The translations under genes and the position numbers were made by a program. From JBBDSV01 sp040904785 (GTDB lineage: Bacteria; Actinomycetota; Nitriliruptoria; Nitriliruptorales; Nitriliruptoraceae), in NCBI GenBank assembly GCA_040904785.1, contig JBBDSV010000089.1, positions 1 to 17,707 on the forward strand: a stretch of DNA of 17,707 bases, in the 5' to 3' direction. The notes beneath the pieces are model-generated. The model searched no databases. It saw nothing but the letters and a program-made list of their open reading frames with translations, and was not told the origin of the DNA. Shown here piece by piece: positions 1 to 6,607 of this stretch; the stretch's first letter is position 1, and every line of letters begins with the position of its first letter.

Positions 1-149
1 TGGCCTACACGCTCGGGGCGGTCGTCTACGCCCGCAAGCGCCCCGACCCGTGGCCGCGCGTGTTCGGGTTCCACGAGCTGTTTCACGCGCTCACGGTGGT
101 CGCTGTCGCCGCCCACTGGACGTCGGTCTGGCTGGCACTTCGGGCCTAA
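1..149 (+). CDS. Hemolysin III / PAQR-type membrane protein, C-terminal end (5' truncated by window)
   Basis: Only the last 48 codons are present; the reading frame begins at base 3 and ends with TAA at 147-149. The peptide carries the C-terminal signature of the hemolysin III (YqfA/PAQR) family: a basic loop (YARKRPDP), then WPRVFGFHELFHALTVVA, where the two histidines of the FHE-x-FH motif are the conserved metal-type ligands, then a final hydrophobic helix ending in WLALRA. Family members are seven-helix inner-membrane proteins; their biochemical role in bacteria is poorly defined despite the hemolysin name. The rest of the gene lies before base 1, so length and start cannot be judged. Family assignment rests on one short but characteristic block. 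Confidence 0.8.
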   Translation, partial: AYTLGAVVYARKRPDPWPRVFGFHELFHALTVVAVAAHWTSVWLALRA

Positions 150-237
150 CCCGGGCTCGTCTCGTCGTTGCCGAGGGCGGGCCCCCGACGGGCTCTATCG
201 GTTCACCCATGGTGCCGACGATCGGTCCCTGCTGGCA

Positions 238-469
238 TCATCGATCGTCAGAGCGGGACGACCGGTAGAGTGAGACCGTCATGGCCAGCTGGAGTCCCAA
301 GATCGCGACCTCGAGGGTGATCGCGACAAGCACGTCCAGGGGCATCGAGGTCGGTTCGGAGCGGAACACCGAGGCGCTCGATGAGGAGCACAAGCAGCCG
401 GAGCGGCACGCTCACCGGGAGCCATGCGACCGTCCACGAAGCGAACATCAGCATGACTGGGATCTCCAT
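238..469 (-). pseudogene. Small hydrophobic ORF, apparently frameshifted
   Basis: I do not recognise this protein. A minus-strand frame opens at ATG 469 (an in-frame TAG precedes it) and reads a hydrophobic peptide, MEIPVMLMFASWTVAWLPVS, then a leucine-rich helix. Codon third positions are G/C-rich up to about base 346. After that the same frame becomes arginine- and proline-rich to its stop at 248. Shifting frame at about 343-346 restores the codon bias and a second hydrophobic helix that starts MPLDVLVAITLEVAILGLQL and ends at TGA 238-240. The simplest reading is one roughly 75-aa two-helix membrane protein broken by a one-base indel. Two tiny overlapping genes, or chance, remain possible. 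There is no good ribosome binding site before ATG 469, and that start overlaps the inverted repeat. Confidence 0.3.
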
Positions 470-623
470 CTAACCGGAGTGGCGCGCTGCCGCACGCATC
501 CCTAAACGCCACGAGAAACGCCTGTGCCGGTACGAATTCGGCCTGATGGGAATCCCGAGTGCCCGCGTGGGCGGACGGTCCTGACCTGGGCTCCTCCGGT
601 TAGATGGAGAGCCCAACAGCATG
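452..623. repeat. Long inverted repeat enclosing about 114 bp (structured RNA or MITE-like element)
   Basis: Bases 463-479 (TCTCCATCTAACCGGAG) are the exact reverse complement of 594-610. The match continues imperfectly outward to CATG at 452-455 and 620-623, giving arms of 28 and 30 bases. The 114-base core holds smaller hairpins, for example GCCC-GCGT-GGGC near 560-572 and GCCG...CGGC around the EcoRI-like GAATTC near 534-539. No obvious target-site duplication flanks the arms, and there is no transposase. The arms contain TTAGAT, which also resembles a -10 hexamer. I do not recognise a known RNA family. Confidence 0.6.
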
Positions 624-920
624 AAACGCCCGAGCCACGCGAGAACTGCCCGAAATCCTGAGACATCCCATCAGGGTAGACGCGGCATCACCCGCCCTCG
701 CGAAGCTAACCGCTCCTCCAGCGGAGTTCCTCACCGGCGCCGCCAGATCGCTCGGTGCAAGCAGTACTCGGACCGGCCACGAACCAACCGCCGTGTGAGC
801 TATGCGCGCCTCAGCGCTTCACTGGGGCCCGCACATCATCACGGTTCTGCGCGCACTTTACCCACTTGACCACGATACTCATCGACGACTGCGAATCGTT
901 GTAAGAATCACAACGAAAAG

Positions 921-1006
921 TGCGAGCGGGGGGACTCGAACCCCCACAGGCTGTGAAGCCCACTGGGACCTAAACCCAGCGCGTCTGCCGATTCCGCCAC
1001 GCTCGC
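921..1006 (-). tRNA. tRNA-Leu, anticodon UAG
   Basis: Read on the minus strand, the acceptor arm is GCGAGCG paired with CGCTCGC (1000-1006 with 922-928) and the discriminator is A (921). The anticodon stem is CTGGG/CCCAG with loop TTTAGGT, giving anticodon TAG (UAG), which reads CUN leucine codons. A long variable arm (GTGGGCTTCAC region) marks a class II tRNA, and the T arm contains GGTTCGAGTCC. The CCA end is not encoded; the bases after the discriminator read CTTTTC. Confidence 0.95.
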
Positions 1007-1016
1007 GCGGCACCGC

Positions 1017-1022
1017 AGACTA
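1017..1022 (-). promoter_or_regulatory. Possible -10 box for tRNA-Leu
   Basis: On the minus strand TAGTCT lies 10 bases before the 5' end of tRNA-Leu and fits the TANNNT pattern of sigma-70-type -10 hexamers. No convincing -35 box is seen 16-18 bases further upstream. Confidence 0.35.
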
Positions 1023-1069
1023 CTTCCGACCGATGTCGCCGCCTGTGTGATGCATGCGTGGTGAGTTCG

Positions 1070-2641
1070 TCAGGCGACGGTCACGGTGACCGTGTGGTAG
1101 CCGCTCGCGCCGTCGGGGAAGGGGCGAGCGGTCTCGGAGGTCTGGACCTCGCCGTCCCCGTCGGTGGCGCGTACCCGCAAGATGTGGGTACCGGGTTCGG
1201 CGTTCCAGTCGATGCGCCACTGCCGCCAGCTGGTGCGCGCGAGCTCTTCGCCGCGTGTCGCCGCGCGCCACGGTTCACCGTCGATGGAGACTTCGACGCC
1301 GTCGACGCCACGTTCGCCCGCCCAGGCCACGCCGGCGATGACGCGGGCTCCGGCAGTCAACTGCGTGCCACCTCGTGGTACATCGATACGTGAGTGGGTC
1401 TTGACCGGACCTTCGCGGGCCCAGCCGCGCGTGATCCAGTAGGCGTCGTAGGCGTCGAAGGTGGTCAGTTCGATCTCTTCGAGCCACTTGGTGTCCGACA
1501 CGTATCCATACAGCCCGGAGATGACCAGTCGGACCGGGAAGCCGTGGGCGACAGGCAGCGGCTCGCCGTTCATCAGCACGGCGACGAGTGCCGGCCGGCC
1601 GTCGTAGACGACGTCGAGCGGGAAGCCGCCGGTCCATCCGTCGACTGCACGGCCGACGACCTGGTTGACGGGGGCCTGGACGCCGGCCTCGTCGAGCAGT
1701 TCGGTGAGCGGCACGCCCGTCCACCGGGCGTTGCCAACGAGGTCGCCGCCGATCTCGTTGGACACGCATGCGAGGTGGACGTCGGCCTCGACGTCGGCAC
1801 GGTCGAGCAGTTCGGCGTAGCTGATCTCGAACGGTTGGTCGACCATCCCGCTGATACGCACGACGTGGGAGTCGGCGTCGACCCGCGGGGGGACGAACGC
1901 GGTGTCGATGCGGTAGAACTCGTCGTTCGGGGTGATCAGCGGCGACAGCCCGTCGATCGCAAATCCACCGTTGGTCGTCGCCGGCGGGGTCGACGGGGTG
2001 GCACTTGGGGCCGGCGCCGCCGCGGCGCCGATGCGGTTGCGCAGCACCGTGCCGGCCGTGGCCGCGGCGACCGCACCGCCGGTCAACCCGCCTGCCCAGG
2101 TGAGGAACTCGCGGCGCGACGGCTTCGGCGGGTCGGTCGGGGACTCGAGGGGACCGTCGACCTGCATGCCGCCTGCGGACCCTGCGGCTGCAGCACCCGG
2201 TGTCGCCACGGTCTCGCGGCGTTCGAGCGTGCGGAACGCGGCGAGTCCGGCGGCGCCCGCGAGGACTGCGGCGGCGACGCCGATGTTGGCCGAGATGTTG
2301 GGGTCGGCCACGGCGGCGAGGCCGACGACGGCGGCGAACCCGAAGAACGCGGCCGCATCCGCACCCGCCCAGCGGGCGCGCAGCCGGGGGAGTGTCACGG
2401 CGACGACGGCCACGACCACGAGGATCGATGTCAGCAGCACGGTGCGGTTGGCCGTGCCGAAGTTCTCGATCGCGAACCGCACGATCGGTCCGGGGGTGGT
2501 GACGATGACCCGGTCGGCGACGACTGCCAGCAGCGAGCGGGCGCCGAGCACGCCGGTGGCCAGTTCGGCGACGCCGAGCGCGACGGTCACGGCAACCAGT
2601 CCGCGCACCGGCGGCTGCCAGCGGGTTCGTTGCGGCTGCAT
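1070..2641 (-). CDS. Membrane-anchored sulfite-oxidase-type molybdopterin oxidoreductase
   Basis: 523 aa from ATG 2641, preceded by a GAGG-like ribosome binding site (ACGAGGCGAAGC). The frame stays open far upstream, but that region lies over the promoter and coding sequence of the divergent gene, so this start is preferred. Residues 1-140 contain about four hydrophobic helices. A basic SRREFL motif near 175-180 precedes another hydrophobic stretch to about 200, resembling a twin-arginine signal that has become internal. The oxidoreductase molybdopterin-binding domain spans about 230-400; HLACVSNEIGGDLVGNARW contains Cys292, expected to ligate molybdenum. The C-terminal 120 residues (RVIAGVAWAGERGVDGVEVS and after) match the Mo-co oxidoreductase dimerisation domain. 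The catalytic domain is probably extracytoplasmic. The substrate is unknown: sulfite, sulfoxides or others are possible. No heme domain is fused and no partner gene is adjacent. Confidence 0.9.
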   Translation of the reverse strand: MQPQRTRWQPPVRGLVAVTVALGVAELATGVLGARSLLAVVADRVIVTTPGPIVRFAIENFGTANRTVLLTSILVVVAVVAVTLPRLRARWAGADAAAFFGFAAVVGLAAVADPNISANIGVAAAVLAGAAGLAAFRTLERRETVATPGAAAAGSAGGMQVDGPLESPTDPPKPSRREFLTWAGGLTGGAVAAATAGTVLRNRIGAAAAPAPSATPSTPPATTNGGFAIDGLSPLITPNDEFYRIDTAFVPPRVDADSHVVRISGMVDQPFEISYAELLDRADVEADVHLACVSNEIGGDLVGNARWTGVPLTELLDEAGVQAPVNQVVGRAVDGWTGGFPLDVVYDGRPALVAVLMNGEPLPVAHGFPVRLVISGLYGYVSDTKWLEEIELTTFDAYDAYWITRGWAREGPVKTHSRIDVPRGGTQLTAGARVIAGVAWAGERGVDGVEVSIDGEPWRAATRGEELARTSWRQWRIDWNAEPGTHILRVRATDGDGEVQTSETARPFPDGASGYHTVTVTVA

Positions 2642-2761
2642 GCTTCGCCTCGTTTGCACTACCCCCGTGCACGGCCGGGTGATCGCGGCCGGACGTCGAA
2701 CGTGGATACGTGGCACGTCATCGTCGCGGTTCACCGTAGCGCGGCATCGGGAAAATTTCGG

Positions 2762-2790
2762 TTGACATTCTTCGGGGCGGCTCCCAGTCT
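2762..2790 (+). promoter_or_regulatory. Probable promoter of the ArsM-like methyltransferase gene
   Basis: A perfect -35 consensus TTGACA (2762-2767) is followed by a 17-base spacer and CAGTCT (2785-2790), a weak -10 hexamer. It lies about 80 bases upstream of ATG 2870 in the 228-base divergent intergenic region. ACGTGG-type direct repeats near 2700-2720 sit just upstream and could be an operator, but I cannot assign a regulator. Confidence 0.45.
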
Positions 2791-2869
2791 GGGTCGCCGT
2801 CGCGGCGGGTTCGGGAGCACCCGCCGTGACGTGATCCGTGGCCGAGCAACCCACGAAGGAGCGCACGGG

Positions 2870-3646
2870 ATGGCCAACGAACCGATCGTCGACGTCGAAT
2901 TGCTGCGCAGCGAAGTCTCGGCTCACTACGCCGAGGTCGCCCACGATCCGCACGGCGAATTCCATTTCCACACCGGCCGCACGGCGACCACGCGTCTGGG
3001 ATACGACGACGCGTTGCTCGACGGATTCCCGGATGCCTGTGTGGAGGCGTTCGCGGGAGTGGCCAACCCGTTTTCGTTCGGCGTGCCGGCGTCCGGCGAA
3101 CACGTGGTCGACGTGGGGTCCGGCGGCGGGCTCGACGCGCTGATTGCGGCCCGCGCCGTCGGTGGTGACGGTGCGGTCATCGGGGTCGACATGACCGCCG
3201 ACATGCGTCGTCGTGCCACGGAGAATGCAGCCGCGGCGGGATTGGACAATGTCGAGTTCCGCGATGGGCTCGCCGAGGACCTTCCGGTCGACGACGGCTG
3301 GGCGGATGTCGTCATCTCCAACGGTGTGCTCAACCTCGTGCCCGACAAGGTTGCGGCCTATGAGGAGATCCGGCGCGTGCTGCGGCCTGGCGGCCGGATC
3401 CAGATCGCCGACGTGTGCGTCGAACGTGAGGTCCCCGACGACGCCAAACGCGACATCGACCTCTGGAAGGGCTGAATTGCCGGTGCCCTGCCGTGTGCAG
3501 GGTGGACGACGGTGATCGAAGGCGTCGGCCTCGTTGATCTGCGGTTCGGCGAACCGATCGACACCTACGGTGGAGCGCCCGGGGAGGGCAACGCCCGCAC
3601 GTTCGGGGTCCACGGGTATGCGTTCACAGCGGTGAATCCCGGCTGA
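2870..3646 (+). CDS. ArsM-like SAM-dependent methyltransferase, probable selenoprotein (Sec202 encoded by TGA)
   Basis: 258 codons if TGA 3473-3475 is read as selenocysteine, or 201 aa if it is a stop. ATG 2870 follows a ribosome binding site (GAAGGAG at 2855-2861). The Rossmann fold shows motif I VVDVGSGGGLDA (79-90), VIGVDMTADM (103-112), DVVISNGVLNLVPDK (146-160) and LRPGGRIQIADV (171-182), as in UbiE/ArsM-class methyltransferases. After DLWKG the frame meets TGA and continues without shift: IAGALPCAGWTTVIEGVG, FGEPIDTYGG, NARTFGVHGYAF, ending at TGA 3644-3646. In the family this position is cysteine in a G-C-I-A-G-A-L motif and, in true ArsM, a metalloid-binding cysteine. The full product is close to the usual 250-280 aa; a 201-aa product would lack the C-terminal part. 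A SECIS-like hairpin follows the TGA. Methyl acceptor unknown: arsenic, another metalloid or a small molecule. A nonsense mutation or sequencing error is the main alternative. Confidence 0.8.
3473..3475 (+). other. In-frame TGA, probable selenocysteine codon
   Basis: Codon 202 of the methyltransferase. The neighbours DLWKG before it and IAGAL after it fix the alignment with the conserved cysteine of the family. Cys (TGC or TGT) and TGA differ by one base. The open frame and G/C-rich third positions persist for 56 sense codons after it. Confidence 0.75.
3484..3504 (+). promoter_or_regulatory. Bacterial SECIS-like hairpin downstream of the in-frame TGA
   Basis: CCCTGC (3486-3491) pairs with GCAGGG (3497-3502), extended by G3485-U3503 and U3484-G3504 wobbles, closing the loop CGTGT (3492-3496). 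The loop begins 16 bases after the TGA, and G3493 is the second loop base. The bacterial SECIS model asks for a hairpin immediately downstream with a small apical loop carrying G in its first two bases; this fits at the short end of the spacing range. The right arm encodes Cys-Ala-Gly, unusual residues for this position in the family, as expected if RNA structure constrains the codons. Confidence 0.65.
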
Positions 3647-3664
3647 GGGATCCGGCGAACGCCG

Positions 3665-3688
3665 CCGATCGGACCCCGGTTCGGTCGG
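3665..3688 (+). terminator. Hairpin after the methyltransferase gene, possible terminator
   Basis: CCGATCGGAC (3665-3674) pairs with GTTCGGTCGG (3679-3688) over 10 pairs, two of them wobbles, around a 4-base loop. It starts 18 bases after the final TGA. There is no T-run, so this is at best a non-canonical terminator, as is common in high-GC actinobacteria. Confidence 0.4.
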
Positions 3689-3761
3689 TTGACCATGATG
3701 ATCGAGTACGTTTCGTCGCTGCGCGGCGTGTCCCTTTCGACTCGCCAGCCGGGGAACCACC

Positions 3762-6560
3762 GTGGAGCCAGACGAATCGACATTGCGTGCGCCGTCGCGC
3801 ACGGGGGCGATCGTTGGTCTTGCGCTCGTGCTGGCCGCGGCGATCGCGGTCGTGTCCACCCGGTGGCTGCCCGGCCTGGTGCCCCTCGACACCTTGGCGT
3901 CGCTCCTCGGGCGCGAACCCGGTGGTCGTGACACTGCGGCGCTCGCCGAGGTGCTCTGGGTCGTCGTGCGCATCCCGGTGCTCGTCGCGCTCGTCGCGGG
4001 GATCGTGCTCGTCGTTGTCGCACTCGTCCGGGATTGGCGCGGCGGTACGGCGACGCGGATCACCACCGTGGGACTCGCGACCGGCGTCGTCGTCGGTGTC
4101 GTCGCACTTGTGGTCGCAGTCATCGGGCCGGGTTCGTCCGGCGACGGGGGCGGGCTGTTCGATGGCGGGGCGGATCTGCCGGTGGCGGTCGACGTCGTCA
4201 TCTCCGAGATTGTGTCGTCGAACGGCAGCGTCGCGTCCGACGAGGACGGCGACTGGTCCGACTACATCGAGCTGCACAACCCAACCGCCCAAGCGGTGAG
4301 TCTCGCCGGGCACTTCCTGTCCGACGATGACGGTGCCGCCGGCTGGCGGCTTCCCGAGGTGACGATCGGGCCCGGCGAGCATCTGCTTGTCTGGGCGTCG
4401 GGCAAGGATCGGGGTGACGCGGCCGCCGGGCTGCACACCGATTTCGCGATCTCGAAGGACGGTGAGCCGGTTCGGCTGGTGGCCCCGGATGGCGAGACCG
4501 ACGTCGACCGGATCGCGCCGGTTGCGCTGCCACGCGACGTCTCGTGGGGGCGCGACCCGGCTGCGGGTGACCGGCAGTGCTACTTCGCCGAGGCGACACC
4601 GGGCGAAACCAACGTGGAGCGCTGCTTCGACGATCTCGATCTGGGCGCGCCGACGCTGTCGGCACCGAGCGGCTTCTACGACGACCCGTTCGGCCTCGAG
4701 ATCGCCGCGGACGACGACGTGCGCGTCTTCTACACGCTCGACGGGTCGTACCCCGACCCCGAAACCAATCCGGAACGCACGCTCGTCTACGACGGGCCGC
4801 TGCGTGTCGTCGATCGCACGCCAGAGCCGGAGCGGCTGGCACGTATCAATCCGATGGTGCCCGAAGAAGGCGGCGGGCCGGCCGCGTCGCTGCCGGCGTT
4901 CGACGAGCCGATCGACAAGGCGACGGTGATCCGCGCACGGACGCCACACTCGGCCGAAACCGTGGCGACCTACTTCGTGGGCCCGGATCTCGTCCGTGAG
5001 GGGCTGCCGGTCGTCTCTCTCGTGCTCGACGAGAAGTTCCTGTTCGACCACGAACTCGGGATCTACGTGTCGGGAAAGATCTACGAGGACTACCTCGCCA
5101 GCGACGCGTTCGCCGAGGACCTGCCGGTCGCCGAATGGCCGGCCAACTTCAATCAGCGTGGTCGTGACTGGGAGCGGCCTCCACCCGGCGAGCATCACCG
5201 CGCCGTGGTGTTCGAACATTGCGCCCCCGGCGGTGTCTGCGACTACCAGCGACAGATCGGACTGCGTGTCCACGGCGGTGCGACGCGTCAGCTGCCGCTG
5301 AAGTCGCTGCGTCTGTATGCGCGCGAGGACTACGGCGAGCGCACCTTCACCTATCCGTTCTTCGCCGACCGTGCGCCCGTGGGTCAGCGTCGTCTTCTCC
5401 TGCGCAACTCTGGCAATGACCAGGGCCGCACGATGATTATGGGCGTCTACCTCCAGGGGCTGATGGCCGGATTCCATGCCGATACGCAGGCCTCCCAGCC
5501 CGCAGTGGTGTTCATCAACGGGGAGTACTGGGGGATCCACAACTTCCGGGAACGCTACGACGAGGACTACCTCGCGCTCTACTACGACGCCGACCCGGAC
5601 ACGGTCGTCGCCTACGAGGACGGGTTGTTCTTCAACGACCATGGTCGTGCGCTGCTCGAGTTCCTCGTCGCCAGCGACCCGGCGTCACCTGAGACGCTCG
5701 CACGTGTCGAACGTGAGGTCGATCTCGACAGCTGGATCGATTTCCTCATCGCCCACACGTATGTCGGCAATCCTGACTGGCCGGGACGCAACGAGCGGCT
5801 GTGGCGCCAGCCGGACGGCCCCCACGCCCTTGGTGAAGGGCCGCTCGATGGCCGCTGGCGCTGGCAGATCGTCGACGTCGACCAGATGGGTGGCGGGATC
5901 AACGTCTACGAGGTCGACTACGACATGTTCGCCACACGGCTCGCCGCCACCGATGACATCAGCGTGCACGGCGGCGCCCCGGTGATGTTCAACCGGCTGA
6001 TGGCCAACGCCGCGGTCGCCGACCGGTTCGTCACGCGCTACGCCGACGTGCTCAACACCCACTTCCGCCCGTCGCGAGCCGCAGCTGCACTCGCCGCCGA
6101 CGCCGCCGAGATCGCCGACGAAGTGCCCGAGCACATGGCCCGGTATGCGGCCTTCGAGGGCGAATTCGCGTTCACCATCGAGTTCTGGGAGAACCAGCTC
6201 GCTGAGCTCGAGGCGTTTATGGTGCAGCGTCCGGTGGCGGTGCGCGACCAGCTCGCCGATCGGTTCGGGCTCGGTGCGCCGGTTCCCGTCACCGTGCAGA
6301 CCGATCCGGCCGAAGGCGCGGTCCAGCTCAACACGGTGCGCATCGACGCGGCCACGCCCGGGGTCGCCGACCCGCAGTCTTGGACCGGCGTCTACTTCGA
6401 CGGCACGACCATCACCGTCGAGGCACTGCCGTGGGCCGGCCACCGGTTCGTCGGCTGGCAGGGCCTGCCCGAGGGGCAAGGGCTTGACGTGTCGGCGTCC
6501 CGTGTCGAGCTCACGCTCGACGGCCCGTTGGAGTTGACCGCCGAGTTCGCACCCGCGTGA
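3762..6560 (+). CDS. Membrane-anchored CotH kinase-like protein with lamin-tail domain
   Basis: 932 aa from GTG 3762, six bases after GGGGA. Three hydrophobic helices lie at about 14-36, 64-90 and 101-123, followed by a Gly/Asp-rich linker. Residues about 143-260 look like a lamin-tail (LTD) domain: VVISEIVSSNG, DYIELHNPTAQAVSLAGHFL, ISKDGEPVRLVAPDG. Residues about 295-405 resemble a chitobiase-like beta domain (VFYTLDGSYPDPETNPERT). Residues about 415-790 are the CotH family: LRVHGGATRQLPLKSLRLYA, RLLLRNSGND, VFINGEYWGIHNFRERYDED and the acidic WRWQIVDVDQMGGG motif. The final 100 residues (HRFVGWQGLPEGQG, ELTAEFAPA) resemble an InlB-type bacterial repeat. CotH of Bacillus spores is an atypical protein kinase; such large envelope versions are uncharacterised. 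The domain order implies an extracytoplasmic body. It converges on the VTC/DUF4956 operon, families often found with CotH. Confidence 0.88.
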   Translation: MEPDESTLRAPSRTGAIVGLALVLAAAIAVVSTRWLPGLVPLDTLASLLGREPGGRDTAALAEVLWVVVRIPVLVALVAGIVLVVVALVRDWRGGTATRITTVGLATGVVVGVVALVVAVIGPGSSGDGGGLFDGGADLPVAVDVVISEIVSSNGSVASDEDGDWSDYIELHNPTAQAVSLAGHFLSDDDGAAGWRLPEVTIGPGEHLLVWASGKDRGDAAAGLHTDFAISKDGEPVRLVAPDGETDVDRIAPVALPRDVSWGRDPAAGDRQCYFAEATPGETNVERCFDDLDLGAPTLSAPSGFYDDPFGLEIAADDDVRVFYTLDGSYPDPETNPERTLVYDGPLRVVDRTPEPERLARINPMVPEEGGGPAASLPAFDEPIDKATVIRARTPHSAETVATYFVGPDLVREGLPVVSLVLDEKFLFDHELGIYVSGKIYEDYLASDAFAEDLPVAEWPANFNQRGRDWERPPPGEHHRAVVFEHCAPGGVCDYQRQIGLRVHGGATRQLPLKSLRLYAREDYGERTFTYPFFADRAPVGQRRLLLRNSGNDQGRTMIMGVYLQGLMAGFHADTQASQPAVVFINGEYWGIHNFRERYDEDYLALYYDADPDTVVAYEDGLFFNDHGRALLEFLVASDPASPETLARVEREVDLDSWIDFLIAHTYVGNPDWPGRNERLWRQPDGPHALGEGPLDGRWRWQIVDVDQMGGGINVYEVDYDMFATRLAATDDISVHGGAPVMFNRLMANAAVADRFVTRYADVLNTHFRPSRAAAALAADAAEIADEVPEHMARYAAFEGEFAFTIEFWENQLAELEAFMVQRPVAVRDQLADRFGLGAPVPVTVQTDPAEGAVQLNTVRIDAATPGVADPQSWTGVYFDGTTITVEALPWAGHRFVGWQGLPEGQGLDVSASRVELTLDGPLELTAEFAPA

Positions 6561-6607
6561 GGGTTCGTCCGTAGGCGTAGGTGAGCGTGACGATGCAGTC
6601 GCGACCG

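Larger units (their letters stand above)
150..920. other. Non-coding or decayed stretch between hemolysin III gene and tRNA-Leu
   Basis: About 770 bases without a confident gene. Small ORFs here on both strands lack the G/C-rich third positions of neighbouring genes, except for the minus-strand pair at 238-469 described separately. The stretch includes the inverted repeat 452-479/594-623 and a weaker 7-bp repeat (ACGATCG 218-224 with CGATCGT 242-248). The 624-920 part shows no coding bias, no recognisable motif and no clear terminator. It lies on the 3' side of the tRNA, a common place for integration, but I found no copy of the tRNA 3' end and no integrase. Confidence 0.6.

Noticed and set aside
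621..1050. Two 82-aa plus-strand ORFs before and across the tRNA
   Set aside because: No codon bias, no ribosome binding site, no recognisable motif; one reads through the tRNA gene.
1394..2869. Plus-strand open frame in front of the methyltransferase (ORF 1394-3475)
   Set aside because: It is antisense to the molybdoenzyme gene; family homology and ribosome binding site place the start at 2870.
3476..3646. Treating TGA 3473-3475 as a normal stop and the following bases as intergenic
   Set aside because: The frame, codon bias and family-like residues continue without shift to 3646 and a SECIS-like hairpin follows. A nonsense mutation or read error is kept as the main alternative in the finding.
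3689..3712. TTGACC...TACGTT as a promoter for the CotH gene
   Set aside because: The spacer is only 12 bases, too short for a sigma-70-type promoter.
2642..4201. Minus-strand open frame extending the molybdopterin oxidoreductase to 1043 aa
   Set aside because: The extension is low-complexity (Thr/Ser/Arg-rich) and runs antisense to the methyltransferase and CotH genes; the recognisable protein starts at ATG 2641 with a ribosome binding site.
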